From the IMG/VR virus record IMGVR_UViG_3300023245_000105, positions 1 to 24,817 of that record: DNA of 24,817 nucleotides. The stretch is one strand, 5' to 3'. The stretch comes from a virus. The notes under the pieces are model-generated. The model worked only from the letters and a program-made list of their open reading frames with translations. It was not told the DNA's origin and did not search any database. The position numbers were made by a program, and so were the translations under genes. This document shows positions 1-6,863 of this stretch, in pieces (the first letter of the stretch is position 1; each line of letters begins with the position of its first letter).

Positions 1-57
1 TTCGAACCTCCGTAACCAGCTCCAAAAACTGGCGTCCTGCCGCTAGACGATCCGGGA
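1..57 (-). tRNA. tRNA-Gln(UUG), 3' end cut off by the window edge
   Basis: Read on the minus strand, the sequence gives a 5' acceptor strand (TCCCGGA), a D-arm with GTCTAGCGGCAGGAC, and an anticodon stem CCAGT/GCTGG around the 7-nt loop TTTTGGA. It ends in a T-arm beginning GAGGTTCGAA. The anticodon at 23-25 reads TTG, which decodes the glutamine codon CAA. The 3' half of the T-arm and the acceptor lie outside the window, so acceptor pairing cannot be checked. A phage tRNA next to a tmRNA fits a translation-support cluster. Confidence 0.82.
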
Positions 58-64
58 AAATATA

Positions 65-116
65 GGGCGCTTTTCTCGAGCTTCATATTAATTTAGCTGT
101 CGTAGAAGGTGCGCCC
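65..116. other. Long imperfect hairpin of unknown role
   Basis: GGGCGC at 65-70 pairs with GCGCCC at 111-116. The stem continues as TTTTCT (71-76) with AGAAGG (104-109), including two G-U pairs and one bulged T. This gives about 12 base pairs around a 27-nt loop that contains short internal complements (CGA/TCG, GCT/AGC). It lies just upstream of the tRNA on the minus strand. It is too short for a tRNA and has no T-run, so it may be a processing signal or a small structured RNA. Confidence 0.35.
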
Positions 117-185
117 AAAAATACCTGCCTGAACAGAATGTTAAGGACTTTACTTTCATTTTTGGTTTCCAAGATGTCAAAGAAC

Positions 186-207
186 ATATTATCGTTTTAG
201 ATAATAT
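186..207. other. Small AT-rich hairpin
   Basis: A perfect 8-bp inverted repeat, ATATTATC/GATAATAT, encloses the loop GTTTTA. It is AT-rich with no following T-run, so it is at most a weak terminator or processing site in the otherwise gene-free stretch before the tRNA. Confidence 0.2.
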
Positions 208-270
208 CATAAATATACAAATAATTTTCGTTAGTTGTATATTCGTACTGTTAAATTAATATTAACAAAT

Positions 271-310
271 ATAATGGCCTCCTGAATCGTTAAATCCAGG
301 AGGCCATTAT
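271..310. terminator. Strong bidirectional hairpin terminator
   Basis: The perfect 14-bp stem ATAATGGCCTCCTG / CAGGAGGCCATTAT encloses a 12-nt loop. On the minus strand it is followed by ATATTTGTTAATATT, which is T-rich but not a pure T-run. It lies just downstream of the possible small gene at 330-428 and would separate that unit from the tRNA region. Confidence 0.7.
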
Positions 311-329
311 AAAATGTTATAATGTATTG

Positions 330-428
330 TTAACTCTTACCTGGATCTTTTTTACATATTCTCGCCTGCGCCGTATCGTTGCCTGACGGGTTAAAGAGAT
401 TAATATATGTTGTCCAATGTAAGCGCAT
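330..428 (-). CDS. Possible 32-residue protein of unknown function
   Basis: A short reading frame starts with ATG at 428 and ends with TAA at 330-332. The peptide begins MRLHWTTYINLFNPSGND and ends in a lysine-rich tail (KKDPGKS). Its support is context: an AT box resembling the phage late promoter (TATATATAATTC, about 443-454) lies about 20 nt upstream, and a strong terminator hairpin lies 20 nt downstream, so the unit would be self-contained. No family is recognised and there is no Shine-Dalgarno site. The same interval could instead be a short non-coding RNA. Confidence 0.35.
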   Translation of the reverse strand: MRLHWTTYINLFNPSGNDTAQARICKKDPGKS

Positions 429-511
429 GGTTTCTGTTTGTTGAATTATATATAGACTATAACAATAGTTTTTAAAAATGAACCTAAATTACAAAAAATT
501 ATTTTTTCTGT

Positions 512-796
512 TTATTTAGCTTTAATGGCATCTTTAATTGCTGCGTTTGCTAACTGTTTTAAGTGATTCTTATTGATACTACCCTTCTTATCATACAACT
601 TATTGCTAATCTCCTTAGCTGTCTTTGGATCAATGTCAAACTTATCAATTATAGTATCTTCCCATTTCAAGAAGGCCATTAGGGGTTGATATTGTCTCAT
701 CATTGACATTAGCAACTCAGATGCAGCAGAATGAACTGATTCGTCAAGTGGTTGAGAATTTTGTTTAAACTCTTCAAACTCTAAAATATGTTCCAT
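512..796 (-). CDS. Small hypothetical protein, possibly head-packaged
   Basis: This encodes 94 residues, mostly helical and rich in lysine and acidic residues, with no recognised domain. The N-terminus (MEHILEFEEFKQNSQPLDES) loosely resembles the short amphipathic F-x-x-F peptides that open two other proteins in this window and, more distantly, the T4 capsid-targeting sequence MKTYQEFIAE. The gene follows a late-type promoter (TATAAACA, 805-812) by so little that the predicted transcript would have only a few leader bases. There is no Shine-Dalgarno site. Expression late in infection is likely; a role as an internal head protein is speculative. Confidence 0.7.
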   Translation of the reverse strand: MEHILEFEEFKQNSQPLDESVHSAASELLMSMMRQYQPLMAFLKWEDTIIDKFDIDPKTAKEISNKLYDKKGSINKNHLKQLANAAIKDAIKAK

Positions 797-804
797 GCGA
801 TATA

Positions 805-816
805 TGTTTATATATC
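805..816 (-). promoter_or_regulatory. Late-type promoter for the 512-796 gene
   Basis: The minus strand reads GATATATAAACA, one mismatch from the T4 late box TATAAATA. It lies between the tmRNA 3' end and the ATG at 796. By T4 spacing, transcription would start near 799, giving an almost leaderless mRNA. Confidence 0.55.
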
Positions 817-820
817 AATG

Positions 821-1151
821 TGGAGGTGGAGGAAGCGACTCCTCGTCCATACAGATTAGTAAAAAGAATATTTTACAGCTTAGGATAGTCATTTTCTTAT
901 GACTCCAAAAATATGCAGCTTTCGATCAATTCTGCCAAATGATATGTTGTATTAGTTGGGCCAATACTTATGCCGTTCTTACTTCCTTTAATGCCTAACC
1001 TACATACAAGTATACTCTGTAGTATGGCATGCATTAGTACCTAACTATTAGGCGGCAATTGCAAGTTCAGTGTTTCCACTTAGTTTTGATGTAGGTCATC
1101 ACCCATGCTGTACTCTTAGTATTCATCTGCTGTCAAATACTACTCACCCCC
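821..1151 (-). ncRNA. ssrA: Phage-encoded transfer-messenger RNA (tmRNA)
   Basis: tmRNA rescues stalled ribosomes by acting first as an alanine tRNA and then as an mRNA for a degradation tag. The 5' end GGGGGTG (1151-1145) pairs with CACCTCC (828-822) as a 7-bp acceptor stem. Its third pair is G-U, the alanyl-tRNA synthetase identity element. The 5' part continues with the conserved TTTGACAGC motif. The 3' part holds a GGACGAGG...CCTC T-arm-like hairpin. A CAGAT/ATCTG helix can join the two halves. An internal frame ends in the tag GNTELAIAA plus TAA TAG. CCA is not encoded (ACATTG follows), and the T-loop looks one base short of canonical. The 331-nt length is slightly short for the family. 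Confidence 0.9.
1045..1077 (-). other. tmRNA tag-peptide frame
   Basis: From the resume codon GGA at 1077-1075 the frame reads G-N-T-E-L-A-I-A-A, followed by tandem stops TAA and TAG. The A-rich lead-in (CAAAACTAAGT) resembles Bacteroidetes tmRNAs, whose tag (from memory) is GENNYALAA. The L-A-x-A-A ending is the feature recognised by ClpXP-type proteases. The exact resume codon is inferred by analogy. Confidence 0.8.
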
Positions 1152-1160
1152 ATATAATTC

Positions 1161-1172
1161 TATTTATATATC
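1161..1172 (-). promoter_or_regulatory. Late promoter of the tmRNA
   Basis: The minus strand contains TATAAATA at 1168-1161, an exact match to the T4 late-promoter consensus, preceded by GATA. T4 spacing puts the start near 1155, four bases before the mature tmRNA 5' end. The box overlaps the stop codon of the exonuclease gene (TAA, 1166-1164). Confidence 0.75.
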
Positions 1173-1955
1173 TACAAATGATTCTTTTTGCATTCTATCT
1201 ACCAGTTTTTTAGCTATGATTTTAGTCTCCAGTGGGAAGTCACCTTTATTAATCATCCAGTCAATATAACTAGCGTCTTCAGAGAAAACATCTTTAAAAA
1301 CTTTACCTTTGTTCTTACCGAAGTTGAAAACGATTTCTCTCTTACCGTCGATTTCAGCAATCTTAAACCTATTTGCTAAGTCAACTTGATCCTTTCTATT
1401 CTTAATGGAAGATTCTTCTATTTCAGCGTGAGCTACTGGCAGGCCATATTTAGTTTTCTGGCATTCAAATATTTCAATAGTAGCTTCTATGTCTGCCTCA
1501 GCTGCGTGGGCATTTTCAAGAACCTTACCTGTCATACGATTATAAGTGCTTGATAAATCTCTTGGTTCGTATGCAGTTTGAATAAGGAATGGATCAATGA
1601 TCTTTCTACTTCTATGATTGAAAGGAATACCACTTCTAAATAATTCTTGTGTAAGTAGTGGGATGTCAAAATATAAGATATTATAACCTCCTAGATCGCA
1701 ATCTCCAATAAAGTCGTTAACCTTCTTTGCTATTGTTTTAAACGTTGGCTTATCTGCTAACATCTCTGGAGTTATACCATGTTTATCAATAGCCTCAGGT
1801 CTACTTTCCATTCCTTCAGGATTAACATAACTTTGAAATCTCTCAATTTCCTTGCCTAAAGATGTTTTCTTAATCATACAGATTTCAATGACCCGATCTG
1901 TAGCTGTGTTAATTCCAGTTGACTCTAAGTCAAACCAAATGATGTCTTTTTCCAT
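1164..1955 (-). CDS. DnaQ-like DEDDh 3'-5' exonuclease
   Basis: This 263-residue protein carries the three motifs of the DEDDh exonuclease family. Motif I is FDLESTG with D9 and E11. Motif II is GYNILYFDIPLL with D97. Motif III is HAAEAD with H150 and D155. Such enzymes remove nucleotides from DNA or RNA 3' ends using two metal ions. A short C-terminal domain (about 205-250, FNFGKNKGK...YIDWMINKGDFP) resembles the small module attached to exodeoxyribonuclease X-type proteins. The start is the ATG at 1955, with no Shine-Dalgarno site. It lies between the tape-measure gene and the tmRNA. It could act in replication, recombination or nucleotide scavenging; the sequence does not say which. Confidence 0.85.
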   Translation of the reverse strand: MEKDIIWFDLESTGINTATDRVIEICMIKKTSLGKEIERFQSYVNPEGMESRPEAIDKHGITPEMLADKPTFKTIAKKVNDFIGDCDLGGYNILYFDIPLLTQELFRSGIPFNHRSRKIIDPFLIQTAYEPRDLSSTYNRMTGKVLENAHAAEADIEATIEIFECQKTKYGLPVAHAEIEESSIKNRKDQVDLANRFKIAEIDGKREIVFNFGKNKGKVFKDVFSEDASYIDWMINKGDFPLETKIIAKKLVDRMQKESFVDI

Positions 1956-1979
1956 TTTGTAAATTCTAGTTAAACTCTT

Positions 1980-2021
1980 CTTCCTCGTTCAATCATGGAT
2001 GTTATACCACAGTTGAGGAAG
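1980..2021. terminator. Possible hairpin terminator after the tape-measure gene
   Basis: CTTCCTC (1980-1986) pairs with GAGGAAG (2015-2021) around a 28-nt loop that includes a weak TGG/CCA pairing. It falls between the tape-measure stop codon and the exonuclease start. The loop is long and there is no T-run, so the call is tentative. Confidence 0.3.
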
Positions 2022-2026
2022 TTTGT

Positions 2027-5000
2027 TTAATCTCTAGGAAGTTTAATCTCAATTGCTGCTATATCACCAGGAAGATTTGACAAAGTTGCATTAATCTGAT
2101 TTAATGTAAGCTGTAATGTTTTAAATAATTCTGCAGTTGAAGGTTCTGCAGTTGTAGAAGGTTCTACAACTGCTTCTTTAGCATTACCAAATCCTAGCGC
2201 TGTCTTAATGCTATCAATTGCTCCTCCACCACCCTGACTATTAAGTGTATCTTTTACATCCTCTATGGCTTCGACCATCGCCTCTAATGCTGCAAGATTC
2301 CTACCGCTTTCAGTCAATGATGCAGATGCTTCAAATAATCCCCTGAATGCTGCAGCTTTATCAATATCTACAGAGTTGATTGCTTCTGCTATTGCTTCAA
2401 AGCCATCTGCAGCTTTCATCAAACTACCATCTGCACCGACTTTAGCAAGAGATGTTACGAACCCAGCAAAGTTATTAACTCTTGTAGAAAATGTTGGCTT
2501 ATCGTAAAATAAAACAAATGTCCCAGACATGCTTTCTAATAGTGTCTTAATAGTTTCGGCGACTTTATCCGGTTTTTTTATGTTAGAAAAAGCTAATAGC
2601 CCATTAGCAATGTTAGTTAGTTCCTCTCCTGCGCCTTTAACTGCAGCTATGCCTTCTTCTACACTATCGTTATCCCATTTGAGACCTAACCAACCTTCAA
2701 CCTTTGCTCCACCTATAGTAGAAAAAGCACCCATAACAAGCCCTAAGGCGGATTCAATTTTCAGAGTAATTCCTCCAGGATCTTTCAAACCTTCAAATGC
2801 AGATAATGATGCAGCTATTTTAGTTAGTTCGTCGCCTGCACCCTTTACACTTCTAATACCTTCTTCTGTTTTAGTTGATTTAATACCAAGCAAAGAACTA
2901 AAAAATCCACCAGATTCAACATCTGTACCATCATCTGCAAGAGCGCCAAAAGCACTCATAACAGTACTAATGACTGTTTTGATTTTAGGAGCTAATAGTT
3001 CAATGTCAATTTTGCTATCTGCTAATTTTTGGAATTCAATCAAGCCTGTTGTTATACCAGTTAAAGCTTTACCTGTATCCATTACACTTCGTATGCCTTC
3101 TTCTACTGCGGTTGATTTAATCCCAAGCAAAGAACTAAAAAACCCACCAGACTCTACAGTTGCACCACCTTCACCAATTGCAGCAAAGGCAGTTCGTATA
3201 AATCCAAGTGTATTAGTAACATTATATGCGAGTGTTCCTGGCTCTGAGCCATCCTCCTTACCGAACTTAACACCACTATTTGCAAAATTATTAAAGTCAA
3301 CTAAACCCTTAGTGATATTTGTAAGTGCTTTGCCTGCACTCATTACAGAATCAATACCACGCTCTGTTGCGTTTGGGCTGAATGTACTACCGAAAATAGC
3401 ACCAAACACGCCGCCTGGGGAAGATGGCTCACCACCGGCATGTGCAAATGCGCTAGTAATTACACCTAATGTTTCTGTTAGTGCTATAGTATTCGTAGGA
3501 GTCCAATTTACTGCCGTAAACGATGTAAGCCCAACCGATAATTTACTAAGTGCCATTCCAGCTGCAGCGAAGCCAGCGGCAGAGGAAATCATCATTGGTC
3601 CCTTCACTGTACTTGATAGCGCACTACCTACGTTTTTAAAGAACCCATCCACACCTGTTGCGTTGCTATCTGTTCCTAAGAATGCTGCTTTAATGCCAGA
3701 TAAGGCTAATGTTAAATTCATAGAATCAGTTGGAGTGAATGCCACCTTTCTAATTGCATCTAAACCTGGTGCTAATAATAGTAGGGCACCACCGATAGTA
3801 GCGAATGCAACCGCACCAGGAATAATGAAAGCTACACCTAAACCAGCAGCAGCAAACTCTAATCCTAACATTAGTAAGATGGCACCTTGGGTAATAACCT
3901 CTGTTTCTCCAATATCTTTAGTAGCTTCCGCAAACGGAGTATATCCTAAACCGAATACGAATAAACCGATACCCATCAACCCTAATGCAAGAGCACCTAA
4001 TCCTATATATGACCAAGCCATACCCAATAATGCTGTTGCCAAACCTAACCCGAGCAATACCCCAACTTGATCAAAGACGGCACCATCCTTAAGGTCAGCA
4101 CTATGTATTGCTAATGCAAATATCGCATAGCCTATACCAAACGAGGCTAAACCAATGCCTAATAATGTTAGAGCTAGCGCGCCTTTCTTAACTTGTTTGC
4201 TTACTAATCCGATAAGAGCTACAGTTCCACTAATAAGTACTAAAGAAGCTACCATTCCAAGTAAAATCTTAGGTTCCATCATAATGAATAGGGTTGTAAG
4301 TGCAAACACAGCAAGTCCAATTCCAAACGATTTAAGTCCATCTCCTACTTTCTCTAAAGCCTTACCACCTTTGCCGATTTGCTTACTTCGGGTTCCAATT
4401 AAGTACATTACGCTTGACATGATGCCAATAGTAACGATCAGGAATGGTATTGCAATTAAGCCTGGAAGGATTAACAATGCTGAAATGGCAAGAGACTTAG
4501 AGAAATTCATGATACTATCACCCATAAGTATGAGGTTTTCAGCACCTTTTTTAATTTTCTTTTGATCGAATTCATCTAGCTTAGTAAATATGTCAACTAT
4601 AAATGATTGAAACTTTATAATTGACTTCTTTGGCACGAATGTAAATACCATAAGTGCCTTTGCCATTTGCATCGCACTTACACCTAGAAGCAATAATGCT
4701 TCCGCGCCAGCCTTCACTCCACCTTTACTTTTTGTTTTACCTTTTTTACTACTAAGTAAACCCTCATCCGTTTCTGTAGTACTTTCTTTTTTTCTATTCA
4801 TATACGCTAATCTAAACATACTTGTAGAAAGCAGTACCATCCTTGACAACTGCTTACCATGATTAGTAAGTTCAATAAGAATTGCACGATTTAATGATTC
4901 TGCTAAACTTGCAGCACCAGTAATTGTAGAAATTAACTGTTTTTGATGAGGCGTATCAACTGGCTTAGTACCAGATGGTTTTGTATTATTACTAGTTAGA

Positions 5001-5098
5001 ATATCGACTAACGCATCTAACTTATTTGCAGTTTCCCGCGTAGACTGTTCAATTTTAGTCAGCGGGTTCATTAGGTCTGCAAGCTGTACTTTAGCCAT
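2027..5098 (-). CDS. Probable tail tape measure protein
   Basis: This 1023-residue protein is predicted to be a long, mostly helical molecule that sets tail length and fills the tube before DNA ejection. Residues about 125-440 are strongly hydrophobic, with many possible membrane-spanning helices separated by K-Q-x-x-K-G-type linkers. Residues about 560-900 contain four diverged repeats built on GGFFSSLLGIKST, EEGIRSV and AGxELTxIAxGL. The N-terminal 130 residues are polar. Position supports the call: it directly follows the gp26/gp51-like pair, as T4 genes 26-51 precede gene 29. At about 1.5 Å per residue the tail would be roughly 150 nm. There is no lytic domain visible. A phage membrane protein is the main alternative. 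Confidence 0.7.
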   Translation of the reverse strand: MAKVQLADLMNPLTKIEQSTRETANKLDALVDILTSNNTKPSGTKPVDTPHQKQLISTITGAASLAESLNRAILIELTNHGKQLSRMVLLSTSMFRLAYMNRKKESTTETDEGLLSSKKGKTKSKGGVKAGAEALLLLGVSAMQMAKALMVFTFVPKKSIIKFQSFIVDIFTKLDEFDQKKIKKGAENLILMGDSIMNFSKSLAISALLILPGLIAIPFLIVTIGIMSSVMYLIGTRSKQIGKGGKALEKVGDGLKSFGIGLAVFALTTLFIMMEPKILLGMVASLVLISGTVALIGLVSKQVKKGALALTLLGIGLASFGIGYAIFALAIHSADLKDGAVFDQVGVLLGLGLATALLGMAWSYIGLGALALGLMGIGLFVFGLGYTPFAEATKDIGETEVITQGAILLMLGLEFAAAGLGVAFIIPGAVAFATIGGALLLLAPGLDAIRKVAFTPTDSMNLTLALSGIKAAFLGTDSNATGVDGFFKNVGSALSSTVKGPMMISSAAGFAAAGMALSKLSVGLTSFTAVNWTPTNTIALTETLGVITSAFAHAGGEPSSPGGVFGAIFGSTFSPNATERGIDSVMSAGKALTNITKGLVDFNNFANSGVKFGKEDGSEPGTLAYNVTNTLGFIRTAFAAIGEGGATVESGGFFSSLLGIKSTAVEEGIRSVMDTGKALTGITTGLIEFQKLADSKIDIELLAPKIKTVISTVMSAFGALADDGTDVESGGFFSSLLGIKSTKTEEGIRSVKGAGDELTKIAASLSAFEGLKDPGGITLKIESALGLVMGAFSTIGGAKVEGWLGLKWDNDSVEEGIAAVKGAGEELTNIANGLLAFSNIKKPDKVAETIKTLLESMSGTFVLFYDKPTFSTRVNNFAGFVTSLAKVGADGSLMKAADGFEAIAEAINSVDIDKAAAFRGLFEASASLTESGRNLAALEAMVEAIEDVKDTLNSQGGGGAIDSIKTALGFGNAKEAVVEPSTTAEPSTAELFKTLQLTLNQINATLSNLPGDIAAIEIKLPRD
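2874..3151 (-). repeat. Near-identical 41-bp direct repeat inside the tape-measure gene
   Basis: The copies at 2874-2914 and 3111-3151 match at 39 of 41 positions. They encode the repeated peptide SGGFFSSLLGIKST. They are the best-conserved part of a set of four longer protein repeats and suggest recent duplication or ongoing homogenisation. Confidence 0.8.
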
Positions 5099-5105
5099 TC
5101 ATCTA

Positions 5106-5315
5106 CTATAATTTTGGAATCTTGATAGAAGGCATCTTAGGCATTTTCATGCCACTCATTCCCTTCATATTGTATTTATCGCGCTCGGCTTCATAAGAAT
5201 CGGCTTCTTGTCCCTTGCGCTCTTTTAATATGTCGTTATAGATAGAAACAATGTATTCAAATTCAAAGTAAGGAAGAGCATCTAGCTCAGATGGCTGAAT
5301 GTGCAATTTTTCCAT
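5106..5315 (-). CDS. Small gp51-like baseplate hub / tail-assembly protein
   Basis: This is a 69-residue protein if it starts at the ATG at 5315, beginning MEKLHIQPSELDALPYFEFE and ending in a Met/Pro/Lys-rich tail (MKMPKMPSIKIPKL). The 'ELDALPYFEFE' core fits the small partners that accompany gp26-like proteins. It starts 16 nt after the gp26-like stop codon and ends 7 nt before the tape-measure start. Its frame is open upstream and overlaps the gp26-like gene by almost 100 bases. It could therefore also be reached by a +1 frameshift at CTT TAA A, giving a gp26-51 fusion like the lambda G/GT chaperones. No Shine-Dalgarno site precedes the ATG. Confidence 0.6.
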   Translation of the reverse strand: MEKLHIQPSELDALPYFEFEYIVSIYNDILKERKGQEADSYEAERDKYNMKGMSGMKMPKMPSIKIPKL

Positions 5316-5330
5316 AAGTATTACTCTGGC

Positions 5331-5340
5331 TTTAAAGAAG
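5331..5340 (-). promoter_or_regulatory. Candidate +1 programmed frameshift site
   Basis: The last codons of the gp26-like gene read CTT CTT TAA, followed by A. A peptidyl-tRNA on the final CTT can slip +1 onto TTT while the stop codon is slowly decoded. The next codon then becomes AAA, and the ribosome enters the open gp51-like frame. The bacterial prfB gene uses the same logic at CTT TGA. No stimulatory element was identified. Confidence 0.35.
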
Positions 5341-6309
5341 TTCAGAATCGATATCGTGAATAACGAACAGACCTTTGATGCCGCCGGGAAATGTAAGTGG
5401 AACGGTGACCTCGGCACCGCAGCTATCACATGGATATATCATTTCAGGCTTTACAGCCACTGTCATTCTTTCAGCTAATCGGTAAGCGATGCTGTATTTA
5501 GTACTCCCCCAACCCTGCAGGTTAGTAATCTGAGAGAAGATTGCTGTACTAGTAAGTCCTCTCCACTCTCGATGCAAATATGGTAGAATAGCTACTAAAG
5601 ACTTATCCCAGTTTGCACCAGATTCTAACTGCTCTCGGCCATACTCACTTACTATTCGCATTACACCGATGGTCGGTGGTGCCATTGTAAAGTTCCCATT
5701 GTTCTTAGTTTGAATAACATAACCTTTACTTTCGTGATCATAATATTTTCCTAGGGTTTCTACTTCTTCATGAAACTGAAGATTTGCTGTTCTTAGTTCG
5801 ATAGATTCTTGGCTTTCACATCCTGCAGTGTCACATCCAGTTTTAACTGGCATCATTAGTTTAAACTCGCCTTCTTTAAATGTTAACTCTCTGATACTAA
5901 GAATAATATAAATACGATCACCCTCAATAATATCTTTATACGATCCTCGCTGTGTACCGAACATCACTCGTGTACATGACGATAGAATATCATTTAACTT
6001 TGAATCTGCGTCATGTATACTTGCTTCATCCATCATTGAGAAATCTCTAATTTCTCCAGTTCTGGCTGGGCGAATATGAATTTCCAAATCATCTCTATAA
6101 AATCTACCACCAGATGGCATTAAGGCCAAATCTAGTTTTAAATATCCAATAAGCTCATTCAGACGCTTAACTTCCGGATCATCTACTGTTGTTCTTTGGG
6201 TTTTGTGAGGTTGTACTTCCCCAAGATCTACAACCTTGCTAGAAGTTTCGAGTATTCCCTCAGATTCTTCAAATTCTTTTTTAACATTTTCTTCGTGATC
6301 TGTATTCAT
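5332..6309 (-). CDS. gp26-like baseplate hub / tail-assembly protein
   Basis: This encodes 325 residues. After a polar N-terminus (1-55), the stretch LALMPSGGRFY...IHIRPARTGEIRDFSMMDE...LNDILSSCT resembles T4 gp26-type proteins, where a short 'LPS.G' strand is followed by a helical domain ending near a conserved Cys-Thr. Two cysteine pairs, C159/C164 and C294/C297, probably form one zinc site across the chain. It precedes the gp51-like gene and the tape measure, the order expected for the proteins that build the baseplate hub and load the tape measure. It is larger than T4 gp26 (about 208 residues). The start at 6309 lies 2 nt after the endonuclease stop. Assignment rests on pattern and position, not on a search. 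Confidence 0.6.
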   Translation of the reverse strand: MNTDHEENVKKEFEESEGILETSSKVVDLGEVQPHKTQRTTVDDPEVKRLNELIGYLKLDLALMPSGGRFYRDDLEIHIRPARTGEIRDFSMMDEASIHDADSKLNDILSSCTRVMFGTQRGSYKDIIEGDRIYIILSIRELTFKEGEFKLMMPVKTGCDTAGCESQESIELRTANLQFHEEVETLGKYYDHESKGYVIQTKNNGNFTMAPPTIGVMRIVSEYGREQLESGANWDKSLVAILPYLHREWRGLTSTAIFSQITNLQGWGSTKYSIAYRLAERMTVAVKPEMIYPCDSCGAEVTVPLTFPGGIKGLFVIHDIDSELL

Positions 6310-6311
6310 CT

Positions 6312-6770
6312 TTATATTTGTTTTATTATTTCTGTTTCTTTTACGATATGTTCAAGTATCAATTGCCGAACGTACTTTGAAATTGACGCTGGCGTTCTTT
6401 TACTTTCCATAGATTTTTCAATGATTATTGAATTAAGAACTACCTCGTCATGTGGAGATAGCAATACTTGAATTTTCCTTGTTAATTTTTTCTTAGTAGG
6501 AATCAGTTCGGCTATACTTTCGTTATACCCATATGAAGGATTATCAGCTTTAAAATTGTCAATCCAATATTCTAACCTACTCATAATTTCGGATAACTCT
6601 ACACCGTCTTCAAACTTCTCTAGAACCTCTCTATGGAAAGAGTCTCTACCAAAATCTTTCAGTGCCCGAGTAATATAAATACCTGAGCCCATATAAGAAT
6701 CATTATCGTTCATAGAGTAACCTACATAAACCTTCTTGTTTCCCTTATGTTTAACTTTAAATATTACCAT
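6312..6770 (-). CDS. Free-standing GIY-YIG homing endonuclease
   Basis: The 152-residue protein opens with a GIY-YIG-type nuclease fold: strand VIFKVKH (2-8), motif VYVGYS (14-19), the phage-typical YMGSG (26-30), AL.DFGRDSFHREVLEKF (36-53), and a candidate catalytic glutamate E67 in SRLEYWI. The C-terminal part (about 98-143, KIQVLLSPHDE...SISKYVRQLILEHI) looks like a ribbon-helix-helix DNA-binding domain, not the usual NUMOD repeats. It is wedged between the tube gene terminator and the gp26-like gene and has its own late-type promoter. Such genes spread by cutting alleles that lack them. T4 Seg proteins are the closest functional analogues. Confidence 0.82.
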   Translation of the reverse strand: MVIFKVKHKGNKKVYVGYSMNDNDSYMGSGIYITRALKDFGRDSFHREVLEKFEDGVELSEIMSRLEYWIDNFKADNPSYGYNESIAELIPTKKKLTRKIQVLLSPHDEVVLNSIIIEKSMESKRTPASISKYVRQLILEHIVKETEIIKQI

Positions 6771-6796
6771 TTTAGAATATGTATTTCATACTACAT

Positions 6797-6808
6797 AATA
6801 TATATATC
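6797..6808 (-). promoter_or_regulatory. Late-type promoter upstream of the GIY-YIG gene
   Basis: The minus strand reads GATATATATATT, a diverged relative of the GATATATAAA boxes elsewhere in the window. It lies after the tube terminator and 27-38 nt before the ATG at 6770, so it may drive the endonuclease and the downstream baseplate genes. Confidence 0.4.
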
Positions 6809-6823
6809 AAGGACGAAGCATAG

Positions 6824-6844
6824 AAAAAGGTACCGAAGTACCTT
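6824..6844 (-). terminator. Rho-independent terminator of the tail tube gene
   Basis: On the minus strand AAGGTAC, the tetraloop TTCG, and GTACCTT are followed by a short T-run ending at 6824. This is a textbook compact terminator 20 nt after the tube stop codon. Confidence 0.85.
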
Positions 6845-6863
6845 CATCTAAAAATATTAAGTT

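Noticed and set aside
2529-4070. A 513-residue plus-strand open frame opposite the tape-measure gene
   Set aside because: It is antisense to a well-supported gene, has a Pro/Ser/Ala-rich composition typical of the opposite strand of hydrophobic repeats, and shows no domain or promoter.
6196-6471. Plus-strand 91-residue hydrophobic frame
   Set aside because: It is antisense to the gp26-like and GIY-YIG genes, and its Ile/Phe-rich composition is what antisense of charged AT-rich genes gives.
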